A stretch of 64,000 bases of DNA from positions 53,513,667-53,577,666 of the forward strand of contig OY282610.1 in NCBI GenBank assembly GCA_958298945.1, read 5' to 3'. Below, piece after piece: positions 13,020-23,633 of this stretch (the first letter of the stretch is position 1; the number at the start of each line of letters is the position of its first letter). A program made the position numbers and the translations under genes. This DNA is from Atherix ibis (lineage: Eukaryota; Arthropoda; Insecta; Diptera; Athericidae). A model generated the notes under the pieces. It was not told the DNA's origin. It did not search any database and was given only the letters and a program-made list of their open reading frames with translations.

Positions 13020-14640
13020 ATGAATTTTTTCTCAAAATCACCAACAAAAATTTATCCAGAAAGGATATTCTCATTCCAATCGAGAAAATATGTATTGGAG
13101 AAGCTTTGCCTGAAAGTACGCAATGACACCATAAAAACAATTCTAAAAACCTTAATTTGTATACAAAAAAAAACGAATTTTAAGAAAGAAAACTATAAAT
13201 TTTATGAATTTTTTCTCAAAATCACCAACAAAAATTTATCCAGAAAGGATATTCTCATTCCAATCGAGAAAATATGTATTGGAGAAGCTTTGCCTAAAAG
13301 TACGCAATGAAACCATAAAAACAATTCTAAAAACCTTAATTTGTATACAAAAAAAAACGAATTTTAGGAAAGAAAACTATAAATTTTATGAATTTTTTCT
13401 CAAAATCACCAACAAAAATTTATCCAGAAAGGATATTCTCATTCCAATCGAGAAAATATGCATTGGTTAAGCTTTGCCTAAAAGTACGCAATGACACCAT
13501 AAAAACCGTTCTAAAAACCTTAATTTTTATACAAAAAAAACGAATTTTAAGAAAGAAAACCATAAATTTTATGAATTTTTTCTCAAAATCACCAACAAAA
13601 ATTTATCCAGAAATGATATTCTCATTCCAATCTAGAAAATATGCATTGGAGAAGCTTTGCCTGAAAGTACGCAATGACACCATAAAAACAATTCTAAAAA
13701 CCTGAATTTTTATACAAAAAAAATGAATTTTAAGAAAGAAAACCATAAATTTTATGAATTTTTTCTCAAAACCACCAACAAAAATTTATCCAGAAAGAAT
13801 TTTCTCATTCCAATGAGAATAATATGAATTGGAGAAGCTTTGCCTGAAAGTGCACAATCATACCCCAAACAAACATCTCCAAAAAACCACCATTTTCATA
13901 GAGAAAAACAAATTTTAAGAGAAAGTGGACTCAGTGTAATAATTGTTGCCTCCTATTATTTGAGAAAACTGGGTGCCTGGTGTAAAAATTGGATTTTCGT
14001 GAATATTGTCACAAATTTTCGAATTTTTGTGGTTTTTTGCATATCTTTAGATGGTCAATTTATTTTGCTTTCAGTAAATAAAAAATTTAATTTTAGGCAA
14101 TTTTTTTTTAATAGTGCTCACAAAAATTTATTCTGAAAGGATATTCCTTTTTCGATCAGGATAATATGGATCTAGAAGGCTATGTTAAAGTGTATGTAAT
14201 GAAACCATGAAACAAATTGCCATTTTTATCCAAAAAAGCAAACTTTATTTTTAAAAAAATACAGCGAACTTTAGGTATTTTTTTTTAAAACGCCTGGAAA
14301 AAATTTTCCTGTAAGGACTTTTTTAGTCCGATCAGGATAATAAGAATAATTATTAGTTTCACATATGTATGCGCATTAACATCATTAAACAAATTTTCGA
14401 AAAAATTTCCTTTTTCATAGAAAAATAGAAATTTAAAAAAAAATTTAATGATCTTTTGGCAAATTTTTCTCAAAACTCCCACCGAAATTTATCGTGACAT
14501 GTCATTTTCCTTCCAATCATTATATTAAGAGTCATAGAAGGTTTGCCTGAAAGTGTGCAATGACACCACAAAATAAATTCTAAAAAACCTTAATTTTTAT
14601 ACAAAAAAAACGAATTTTAATAAGGAAAACAATTAATTTT
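13020..14640 (+). repeat. HOR unit U9 (9-mer: 4 M + D1-D5)
   Basis: M monomers start at 13020, 13204, 13388 and 13571, and the D-block is 13754-14640. It has the same length as U8 (1621 bp) and the same variants. The visible difference is TTAGATGG in D2, a variant otherwise seen in U7 and U20. Confidence 0.94.
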
Positions 14641-16262
14641 ATGAATTTTTTCTCAAAATCACCAACAAAAATTTATCCAGAAAGGATATTCTCATTCCAA
14701 TCGAGAAAATATGTATTGGAGAAGCTTTGCCTGAAAGTACGCAATGACACCATAAAAACAATTCTAAAAACCTTAATTTGTATACAAAAAAAAACGAATT
14801 TTAAGAAAGAAAACTATAAATTTTATGAATTTTTTCTCAAAATCACCAACAAAAATTTATCCAGAAAGGATATTCTCATTCCAATCGAGAAAATATGTAT
14901 TGGAGAAGCTTTGCCTAAAAGTACGCAATGAAACCATAAAAACAATTCTAAAAACCTTAATTTGTATACAAAAAAAAAACGAATTTTAGGAAAGAAAACT
15001 ATAAATTTTATGAATTTTTTCTCAAAATCACCAACAAAAATTTATCCAGAAAGGATATTCTCATTCCAATCGAGAAAATATGCATTGGTTAAGCTTTGCC
15101 TAAAAGTACGCAATGACACCATAAAAACCGTTCTAAAAACCTTAATTTTTATACAAAAAAAACGAATTTTAAGAAAGAAAACCATAAATTTTATGAATTT
15201 TTTCTCAAAATCACCAACAAAAATTTATCCAGAAATGATATTCTCATTCCAATCTAGAAAATATGCATTGGAGAAGCTTTGCCTGAAAGTACGCAATGAC
15301 ACCATAAAAACAATTCTAAAAACCTGAATTTTTATACAAAAAAAATGAATTTTAAGAAAGAAAACCATAAATTTTATGAATTTTTTCTCAAAACCACCAA
15401 CAAAAATTTATCCAGAAAGAATTTTCTCATTCCAATGAGAATAATATGAATTGGAGAAGCTTTGCCTGAAAGTGCACAATCATACCCCAAACAAACATCT
15501 CCAAAAAACCACCATTTTCATAGAGAAAAACAAATTTTAAGAGAAAGTGGACTCAGTGTAATAATTGTTGCCTCCTATTATTTGAGAAAACTGGGTGCCT
15601 GGTGTAAAAATTGGATTTTCGTGAATATTGTCACAAATTTTCGAATTTTTGTGGTTTTTTGCATATCTTTAGGTGGTCAATTTATTTTGCTTTCAGTAAA
15701 TAAAAAATTTAATTTTAGGCAATTTTTTTTTAATAGTGCTCACAAAAATTTATTCTGAAAGGATATTCCTTTTTCGATCAGGATAATATGGATCTAGAAG
15801 GCTATGTTAAAGTGTATGTAATGAAACCATGAAACAAATTGCCATTTTTATCCAAAAAAGCAAACTTTATTTTTAAAAAAATACAGCGAACTTTAGGTAT
15901 TTTTTTTTAAAACGCCTGGAAAAAATTTTCCTGTAAGGACTTTTTTAGTCCGATCAGGATAATAAGAATAATTATTAGTTTCACATATGTATGCGCATTA
16001 ACATCATTAAACAAATTTTCGAAAAAATTTCCTTTTTCATAGAAAAATAGAAATTTAAAAAAAAATTTAATGATCTTTTGGCAAATTTTTCTCAAAACTC
16101 CCACCGAAATTTATCGTGACATGTCATTTTCCTTCCAATCATTATATTAAGAGTCATAAAAGGTTTGCCTGAAAGTGTGCAATGACACCACAAAATAAAT
16201 TCTAAAAAACCTTAATTTTTATACAAAAAAAACGAATTTTAATAAGGAAAACAATTAATTTT
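14641..16262 (+). repeat. HOR unit U10 (9-mer: 4 M + D1-D5)
   Basis: M monomers start at 14641, 14825, 15010 and 15193, and the D-block is 15376-16262. It differs from U8 by one extra A in the poly-A run of the second M and by GTCATAAAAGG in D5. Confidence 0.94.
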
Positions 16263-17883
16263 ATGAATTTTTTCTCAAAATCACCAACAAAAATTTATCC
16301 AGAAAGGATATTCTCATTCCAATCGAGAAAATATGTATTGGAGAAGCTTTGCCTGAAAGTACGCAATGACACCATAAAAACAATTCTAAAAACCTTAATT
16401 TGTATACAAAAAAAAACGAATTTTAAGAAAGAAAACTATAAATTTTATGAATTTTTTCTCAAAATCACCAACAAAAATTTATCCAGAAAGGATATTCTCA
16501 TTCCAATCGAGAAAATATGTATTGGAGAAGCTTTGCCTAAAAGTACGCAATGAAACCATAAAAACAATTCTAAAAACCTTAATTTGTATACAAAAAAAAA
16601 CGAATTTTAGGAAAGAAAACTATAAATTTTATGAATTTTTTCTCAAAATCACCAACAAAAATTTATCCAGAAAGGATATTCTCATTCCAATCGAGAAAAT
16701 ATGCATTGGTTAAGCTTTGCCTAAAAGTACGCAATGACACCATAAAAACCGTTCTAAAAACCTTAATTTTTATACAAAAAAAACGAATTTTAAGAAAGAA
16801 AACCATAAATTTTATGAATTTTTTCTCAAAATCACCAACAAAAATTTATCCAGAAATGATATTCTCATTCCAATCTAGAAAATATGCATTGGAGAAGCTT
16901 TGCCTGAAAGTACGCAATGACACCATAAAAACAATTCTAAAAACCTGAATTTTTATACAAAAAAAATGAATTTTAAGAAAGAAAACCATAAATTTTATGA
17001 ATTTTTTCTCAAAACCACCAACAAAAATTTATCCAGAAAGAATTTTCTCATTCCAATGAGAATAATATGAATTGGAGAAGCTTTGCCTGAAAGTGCACAA
17101 TCATACCCCAAACAAACATCTCCAAAAAACCACCATTTTCATAGAGAAAAACAAATTTTAAGAGAAAGTGGACTCAGTGTAATAATTGTTGCCTCCTATT
17201 ATTTGAGAAAACTGGGTGCCTGGTGTAAAAATTGGATTTTCGTGAATATTGTCACAAATTTTCGAATTTTTGTGGTTTTTTGCATATCTTTAGGTGGTCA
17301 ATTTATTTTGCTTTCAGTAAATAAAAAATTTAATTTTAGGCAATTTTTTTTTAATAGTGCTCACAAAAATTTATTCTGAAAGGATATTCCTTTTTCGATC
17401 AGGATAATATGGATCTAGAAGGCTATGTTAAAGTGTATGTAATGAAACCATGAAACAAATTGCCATTTTTATCCAAAAAAGCAAACTTTATTTTTAAAAA
17501 AATACAGCGAACTTTAGGTATTTTTTTTTAAAACGCCTGGAAAAAATTTTCCTGTAAGGACTTTTTTAGTCCGATCAGGATAATAAGAATAATTATTAGT
17601 TTCACATATGTATGCGCATTAACATCATTAAACAAATTTTCGAAAAAATTTCCTTTTTCATAGAAAAATAGAAATTTAAAAAAAAATTTAATGATCTTTT
17701 GGCAAATTTTTCTCAAAACTCCCACCGAAATTTATCGTGACATGTCATTTTCCTTCCAATCATTATATTAAGAGTCATAGAAAGTTTGCCTAAAAGTGTG
17801 CAATGACACCACAAAATAAATTCTAAAAAACCTTAATTTTTATACAAAAAAAACGAATTTTAATAAAGAAAACAATTAATTTT
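16263..17883 (+). repeat. HOR unit U11 (9-mer: 4 M + D1-D5)
   Basis: M monomers start at 16263, 16447, 16631 and 16814, and the D-block is 16997-17883. It is the last of the GGTTAAGC/TATTATTTGAG units. Its D5 has AAAGTTTGCCTAAAAG, a step toward the U12 type. Confidence 0.94.
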
Positions 17884-19504
17884 ATGAATTTTTTCTCAAA
17901 ATCACCAACAAAAATTTATCCAGAAAGGATATTCTCATTCCAATCGAGAAAATATGTATTGGAGAAGCTTTGCCTAAAAGTACGCAATGACACCATAAAA
18001 ACAATTCTAAAACCTTAATTTGTATACAAAAAAAAACGAATTTTAAGAAAGAAAACTATAAATTTTATGAATTTTTTCTCAAAATCACCAACAAAAATTT
18101 ATCCAGAAAGGATATTCTCATTCCAATCGAGAAAATATGTATTGGAGAAGCTTTGCCTGAAAGTACGCAATGACACCATAAAAACAATTCTAAAAACCTT
18201 AATTTGTATACAAAAAAAAACGAATTTTAGGAAAGAAAACTATAAATTTTATGAATTTTTTCTCAAAATCACCAACAAAAATTTATCCAGAAAGGATATT
18301 CTCATTCCAATCGAGAAAATATGCATTGGAGAAGCTTTGCCTAAAAGTACGCAATGACACCATAAAAACCGTTCTAAAAACCTTAATTTTTATACAAAAA
18401 AAACGAATTTTAAGAAAGAAAACCATAAATTTTATGAATTTTTTCTCAAAATCACCAACAAAAATTTATCCAGAAATGATATTCTCATTCCAATCGAGAA
18501 AATATGCATTGGAGAAGCTTTGCCTGAAAGTACGCAATGACACCATAAAAACAATTCTAAAAACCTTAATTTTTATACAAAAAAAATGAATTTTAAGAAA
18601 GAAAACCATAAATTTTATGAATTTTTTCTCAAAACCACCAACAAAAATTTATCCAGAAAGAATTTTCTCATTCCAATGAGAATAATATGAATTGGAGAAG
18701 CTTTGCCTGAAAGTGCACAATCATACCCCAAACAAACATCTCCAAAAAACCACCATTTTCATAGAGAAAAACAAATTTTAAGAGAAAGTGGACTCAGTGT
18801 AATAATTGTTGCCTCCTATTTTTTGAGAAAACTGGGGGCCTGGTGTAAAAATTGGATTTTCGTGAATATTGTCACAAATTTTCGAATTTTTGTGGTTTTT
18901 TGCATATCTTTAGGTGGTCAATTTATTTTGCTTTCAGTAAATAAAAAATTTAATTTTAGGCAATTTTTTTTTAATAGTGCTCACAAAAATTTATTCTGAA
19001 AGGATATTCCTTTTTCGATCAGGATAATATGGATCTAGAAGGCTATGTTAAAGTGTATGTAATGAAACCATGAAACAAATTGCCATTTTTATCCAAAAAA
19101 GCAAATTTTATTTTTAAAAAAATACAGCGAACTTTAGGTATTTTTTTTTAAAACGCCTGGAAAAAATTTTCCTGTAAGGACTTTTTTAGTCCGATCAAGA
19201 TAATAAGAATAATTATTAGTTTCACATATGTATGCGCATTAACATCATTAAACAAATTTTCGAAAAAATTTCCTTTTTCATAGAAAAATAGAAATTTTAA
19301 AAAAAATTTAATGATCTTTTGGCAAATTTTTCTCAAAACTCCCACCGAAATTTATCGTGACATGTCATTTTCCTTCCAATCATTATATTAAGAGTCATAG
19401 AAGGTTTGCCTGAAAGTGTGCAATGACACCACAAAATAAATTCTAAAAAAACTTAATTTTTATACAAAAAAAAACGAATTTTAATAAAGAAAACAATTAA
19501 TTTT
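17884..19504 (+). repeat. HOR unit U12 (9-mer: 4 M + D1-D5)
   Basis: M monomers start at 17884, 18067, 18251 and 18434, and the D-block is 18617-19504. The first M has TTCTAAAACC and D2 has ACTGGGGGCC, both shared with U3. D4 has CCGATCAAGAT, which then continues through most of the 8-mer run. Confidence 0.94.
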
Positions 19505-20941
19505 ATGAATTTTTTCTCAAAATCACCAACAAAAATTTATCCAGAAAGGATATTCTCATTCCAATCGACAAAATATGTATTGGAGAAGCTTTGCCTGAAA
19601 GTACGCAATGACACCATAAAAACAATTCTAAAAACCTTAATTTGTATACAAAAAAAAACGAATTTTAGGAAAGAAAACTATAAATTTTATGAATTTTTTC
19701 TCAAAATCACCAACAAAAATTTATCCAGAAAGGATATTCTCATTCCAATCGAGAAAATATGCATTGGAGAAGCTTTACCTAAAAGTACGCAATGACACCA
19801 TAAAAACCGTTCTAAAAACCTTAATTTTTATACAAAAAAAACGAATTTTAAGAAAGAAAACCATAAATTTTATGAATTTTTTCTCAAAATCACCAACAAA
19901 AATTTATCCAGAAATGATATTCTCATTCCAATCGAAAAAATATGCATTAGAAAAGCTTTGCCTGAAAGTACGCAATGACACCATAAAAACAATTCTAAAA
20001 ACCTTAATTTTTATACAAAAAAAATGAATTTTAAGAAAGAAAACCATAAATTTTATGAATTTTTTCTCAAAACCACCAACAAAAATTTATCCAGAAAGAA
20101 TTTTCTCATTCCAATGAGAATAATATGAATTGGAGAAGCTTTGCCTGAAAGTGCACAATCATACCCCAAACAAACATCTCCAAAAAACCACCATTTTCAT
20201 AGAGAAAAACAAATTTTAAGAGAAAGTGGACTCAGTGTAATAATTGTTGCCTCCTATTTTTTGAGAAAACTGGGTGCCTGGTGTAAAAATTGGATTTTCG
20301 TGAATATTGTCACAAATTTTCGAATTTTTGTGGTTTTTTGCATATCTTTAGGTGGTCAATTTATTTTGCTTTCAGTAAATAAAAAATTTAATTTTAGGCA
20401 ATTTTTTTTTAATAGTGCTCACAAAAATTTATTCTGAAAGGATATTCCTTTTTCGATCAGGATAATATGGATCTAGAAGGCTATGTTAAAGTGTATGTAA
20501 TGAAACCATGAAACAAATTGCCATTTTTATCCAAAAAAGCAAACTTTATTTTTAAAAAAATACAGCGAACTTTAGGTATTTTTTTTTAAAACGCCTGGAA
20601 AAAATTTTCCTGTAAGGACTTTTTTAGTCCGATCAAGATAATAAGAATAATTATTAGTTTCACATATGTATGCGCATTAACATCATTAAACAAATTTTCG
20701 AAAAAATTTCCTTTTTCATAGAAAAATAGAAATTTTAAAAAAAATTTAATGATCTTTTGGCAAATTTTTCTCAAAACTCCCACCGAAATTTATCGTGACA
20801 TGTCATTTTCCTTCCAATCATTATATTAAGAGTCATAGAAGGTTTGCTTGAAAGTGTGCAATGACACCACAAAATAAATTCTAAAAAAACTTAATTTTTA
20901 TACAAAAAAAACGAATTTTAATAAAGAAAACAATTAATTTT
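19505..20941 (+). repeat. HOR unit U13 (8-mer: 3 M + D1-D5)
   Basis: M monomers start at 19505, 19689 and 19872, and the D-block is 20055-20941. The first M is a hybrid: CGACAAAAT 5' half with the TTTTAGG 3' tail of another M subtype. The third M has ATTAGAAAAGC. Confidence 0.93.
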
Positions 20942-22379
20942 ATGAATTTTTTCTCAAAATCACCAACAAAAATTTATCCAGAAAGGATATTCTCATTCCA
21001 ATCGACAAAATATGTATTGGAGAAGCTTTGCCAGAAAGTACGCAATGACACCATAAAAACAATTCTAAAAACCTTAATTTGTATACAAAAAAAAAAGAAT
21101 TTTAAGAAAGAAAACTATACATTTTATGAATTTTTTCTCAAAATCACCAACAAAAATTTATCCAGAAAGGATATTCTCATTCCAATCGAGAAAATATGTA
21201 TTGGAGAAGCTTTGCCTGAAAGTACGCAATGACACCATAAAAACAATTCTAAAAACCTTAATTTGTATACAAAAAAAAACGAATTTTAGGAAAGAAAACT
21301 ATAAATTTTATGAATTTTTGCTCAAAATCACCAACAAAAATTTATCCAGAAAGGATATTCTCATTCCAATCGAGAAAATATGCATTGGAGAAGCTTTGCC
21401 TGAAAGTACGCAATGACACCATAAAAACAATTCTAAAAACCTTAATTTTTATACAAAAAAAATGAATTTTAAGAAAGAAAACCATAAATTTTATGAATTT
21501 TTTCTCAAAACCACCAACAAAAATTTATCCAGAAAGAATTTTCTCATTCCAATGAGAATAATATGAATTGGAAAAGCTTTGCCTGAAAGTGCACAATCAT
21601 ACCCCAAACAAACATCTACAAAAAACCACCATTTTCATAGAGAAAAACAAATTTTAAGAGAAAGTGGACTCAGTGTAATAATTGTTGCCTCCTATTTTTT
21701 GAGAAAACTGGGTGCCTGGTGTAAAAATTGGATTTTCGTGAATATTGTCACAAATTTTCGAATTTTTGTGGTTTTTTGCATATCTTTAGGTGGTCAATTT
21801 ATTTTGCTTTCAGTAAATAAAAAATTTAATTTTAGGCAATTTTTTTTTAATAGTGCTCACAAAAATTTATTCTGAAAGGATATTCCTTTTTCGATCAGGA
21901 TAATATGGATCTAGAAGGCTATGTTAAAGTGTATGTAATGAAACCATGAAACAAATTGCCATTTTTATCCAAAAAAGCAAACTTTATTTTTAAAAAAATA
22001 CAGCGAACTTTAGGTATTTTTTTTTAAAACGCCTGGAAAAAATTTTCCTGTAAGGACTTTTTTAGTCCGATCAAGATAATAAGAATAATTATTAGTTTCA
22101 CATATGTATGCGCATTAACATCATTAAACAAATTTTCGAAAAAATTTCCTTTTTCATAGAAAAATAGAAATTTTAAAAAAAATTTAATGATCTTTTGGCA
22201 AATTTTTCTCAAAACTCCCACCGAAATTTATCGTGACATGTCATTTTCCTTCCAATCATTATATTAAGAGTCATAGAAGGTTTGCCTGAAAGTGTGCAAT
22301 GACACCACAAAATAAATTCTAAAAAAACTTAATTTTTATACAAAAAAAACGAATTTTAATAAAGAAAACAATTAATTTT
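20942..22379 (+). repeat. HOR unit U14 (8-mer: 3 M + D1-D5)
   Basis: M monomers start at 20942, 21126 and 21310, and the D-block is 21493-22379. The first M has TTTGCCAGAAAG and the third has TTTTTGCTC, as in U4 and U5. D1 has CATCTACAAAA and D4 has GATCAAGAT. Confidence 0.93.
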
Positions 22380-22563
22380 ATGAATTCTTTCTCAAAATCA
22401 CCAACAAAAATTTATCCAGAAAGGATATTCTCATTCCAATCGACAAAATATGTATTGGAGAAGCTTTGCCTGAAAGTACGCAATGACACCATAAAAACAA
22501 TTCTAAAAACCTTAATTTGTATACAAAAAAAAAAGAATTTTAAGAAAGAAAACTATACATTTT
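22380..22563 (+). repeat. Monomer M1 of U15 (184 bp)
   Basis: A standard M from ATGAATT to the next ATG. In this subtype the poly-A run is followed by AAGAATTTTAAG rather than ACGAATTTTAAG, and the tail reads CTATACATTTT. The CGACAAAAT variant destroys the GAGAA half of the second dyad. Confidence 0.95.
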
Positions 22564-22746
22564 ATGAATTTTTTCTCAAAATCACCAACAAAAATTTATC
22601 CAGAAAGGATATTCTCATTCCAATCGAGAAAATATGTATTGGAGAAGCTTTGCCTGAAAGTACGCAATGACACCATAAAAACAATTCTAAAAACCTTAAT
22701 TTGTATACAAAAAAAACGAATTTTAGGAAAGAAAACTATAAATTTT
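22564..22746 (+). repeat. Monomer M2 of U15 (183 bp)
   Basis: It carries intact dyads TATCC-N5-GGATA and TTCTC-N9-GAGAA, the HindIII site in GGAGAAGCTTTGCC, and the TTTTAGGAAAG tail. At 183 bp it is exactly 61 codons long, which lets reading frames run through. Confidence 0.95.
22597..22630. other. Two adjacent dyads of a standard M (in M2 of U15)
   Basis: TATCC at 22597-22601 is the reverse complement of GGATA at 22607-22611, with a 5 bp spacer. TTCTC at 22612-22616 is the reverse complement of GAGAA at 22626-22630, with a 9 bp spacer. The pair recurs in most M copies. Subtype variants (CAGAAATGATA, CGACAAAAT, CGAAAAAAT) break one half. Confidence 0.8.
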
Positions 22747-22929
22747 ATGAATTTTTTCTCAAAATCACCAACAAAAATTTATCCAGAAAGGATATTCTCA
22801 TTCCAATCGAGAAAATATGCATTGGAGAAGCTTTGCCTGAAAGTACGCAATGACACCATAAAAACAATTCTAAAAACCTTAATTTTTATACAAAAAAAAT
22901 GAATTTTAAGAAAGAAAACCATAAATTTT
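22747..22929 (+). repeat. Monomer M3 of U15 (183 bp)
   Basis: The last M before the D-block. It has GCATTGG instead of GTATTGG, TTTTTATAC before the poly-A run, AAAATGAATTTTAAG instead of ACGAATTTTAAG, and an ACCATAAATTTT tail. In most 4 M units this final position is instead filled by a copy with CAGAAATGATATTC. Confidence 0.95.
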
Positions 22930-23126
22930 ATGAATTTTTTCTCAAAACCACCAACAAAAATTTATCCAGAAAGAATTTTCTCATTCCAATGAGAATAATA
23001 TGAATTGGAAAAGCTTTGCCTGAAAGTGCACAATCATACCCCAAACAAACATCTACAAAAAACCACCATTTTCATAGAGAAAAACAAATTTTAAGAGAAA
23101 GTGGACTCAGTGTAATAATTGTTGCC
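22930..23126 (+). repeat. Diverged monomer D1
   Basis: The first ~97 bp are almost identical to M, including the HindIII site and TTTGCCTGAAAGT. After that point similarity drops sharply (GCACAATCATACCCCAAAC and onward), although the poly-A/TTTTAAGAGAAAG framework remains recognisable. It therefore marks the 5' edge of the diverged block in mid-monomer. The TTCTCATT/AATGAGAA palindrome lies in the M-like half. Confidence 0.85.
22978..22995. other. D1 18 bp palindrome
   Basis: TTCTCATT-CC-AATGAGAA is a perfect inverted repeat with 8 bp arms. It differs from the M version only by loss of the C of AATCGAGAA, which brings the arms into register. It is retained in nearly every D1 of the window; U30 has TTATCATT. 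Confidence 0.9.
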
Positions 23127-23271
23127 TCCTATTTTTTGAGAAAACTGGGTGCCTGGTGTAAAAATTGGATTTTCGTGAATATTGTCACAAATTTTCGAAT
23201 TTTTGTGGTTTTTTGCATATCTTTAGGTGGTCAATTTATTTTGCTTTCAGTAAATAAAAAATTTAATTTTA
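23127..23271 (+). repeat. Diverged segment D2 (possible highly diverged monomer)
   Basis: This is the least M-like and most G+C-rich part of the unit, with words such as GAGAAAACTGGGTGCCTGG. Weak anchors to M are TATTTTTTNNNAAAA at its start, GAATATTGTCA against GGATATTCTCA, and TTTAATTTTAGG at its end. I infer a very old monomer with deletions. Capture of unrelated sequence is the alternative. It contains the 22 bp interrupted palindrome centred on TTCGAA. Confidence 0.55.
23186..23207. other. D2 interrupted palindrome
   Basis: CACAAA, two mismatched positions, TTCGAA, two mismatched positions, then TTTGTG: 18 of 22 positions obey dyad symmetry. It is altered in U37 (GCACAAATTTT after a 2 bp loss upstream) and in U39 and U40 (GTCAAAAAATTTTCG). 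Confidence 0.8.
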
Positions 23272-23449
23272 GGCAATTTTTTTTTAATAGTGCTCACAAA
23301 AATTTATTCTGAAAGGATATTCCTTTTTCGATCAGGATAATATGGATCTAGAAGGCTATGTTAAAGTGTATGTAATGAAACCATGAAACAAATTGCCATT
23401 TTTATCCAAAAAAGCAAACTTTATTTTTAAAAAAATACAGCGAACTTTA
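23272..23449 (+). repeat. Diverged monomer D3
   Basis: The core ACAAAAATTTATTCTGAAAG aligns to the M core ACAAAAATTTATCCAGAAAG. It is followed by CGATCAGGATAATATGG, an ATGAAACCATGAAAC segment matching the M words AATGACACCATAAAAAC, and a poly-A tail. It ends at GCGAACTTTAG. Confidence 0.8.
23312..23326. other. D3 dyad
   Basis: AAAGGA-TAT-TCCTTT, 6 bp arms with a 3 bp centre. It occupies about positions 41-55 in M coordinates, overlapping the place of the two M dyads although the sequence differs. U23 has GGATGTTCC and U30 has GGATAATCTTT. Confidence 0.85.
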
Positions 23450-23633
23450 GGTATTTTTTTTTAAAACGCCTGGAAAAAATTTTCCTGTAAGGACTTTTTT
23501 AGTCCGATCAAGATAATAAGAATAATTATTAGTTTCACATATGTATGCGCATTAACATCATTAAACAAATTTTCGAAAAAATTTCCTTTTTCATAGAAAA
23601 ATAGAAATTTTAAAAAAAATTTAATGATCTTTT
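23450..23633 (+). repeat. Diverged monomer D4
   Basis: It aligns to M through GAAAAAATTTTCCTGTAAGG and the CCGATCARGATAATAAG box that it shares closely with D3. It contains the only NdeI site of the unit (CATATG, in TTCACATATGTATGCGC) and the GGACT-N5-AGTCC dyad. It ends at AATGATCTTTT. Confidence 0.8.
23491..23505. other. D4 dyad
   Basis: GGACT-TTTTT-AGTCC, 5 bp arms with a 5 bp T spacer, at about M positions 44-58. U26 and U28 have GGCCT in the left arm, which reduces the symmetry. Confidence 0.85.

Larger units (their letters stand above)
11399..17883 (+). repeat. Run of four near-identical 9-mers (U8-U11)
   Basis: Four consecutive units of 1621 or 1622 bp share the same rare variants (GGTTAAGC, CTAGAAAAT, CCTGAATTTTT, TCCTATTATTTGAG). 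They differ by only a handful of visible bases, so this is the most recently homogenised stretch of 9-mers. Confidence 0.93.

Noticed and set aside
22612..22636. CENP-B box on the minus strand (CTCGATTGGAA resembles the TTCGTTGGAA part of the box)
   Set aside because: An extra base separates TCG from TTGGAA and the CGGG half of the box is missing, so the essential positions do not match. The symmetry and the CCAATCGAG box are reported instead without that name.
23491..23505. Rho-independent terminator from GGACT-TTTTT-AGTCC next to T runs
   Set aside because: The stem is only 5 bp, there is no gene upstream, and the context is eukaryotic satellite DNA.
23450..23633. D3 and D4 as fragments of a transposon, because both share GATCAGGATAATA
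   Set aside because: Both align over most of their length to M at the same phase, and there are no terminal inverted repeats, target-site duplications or coding remnants.
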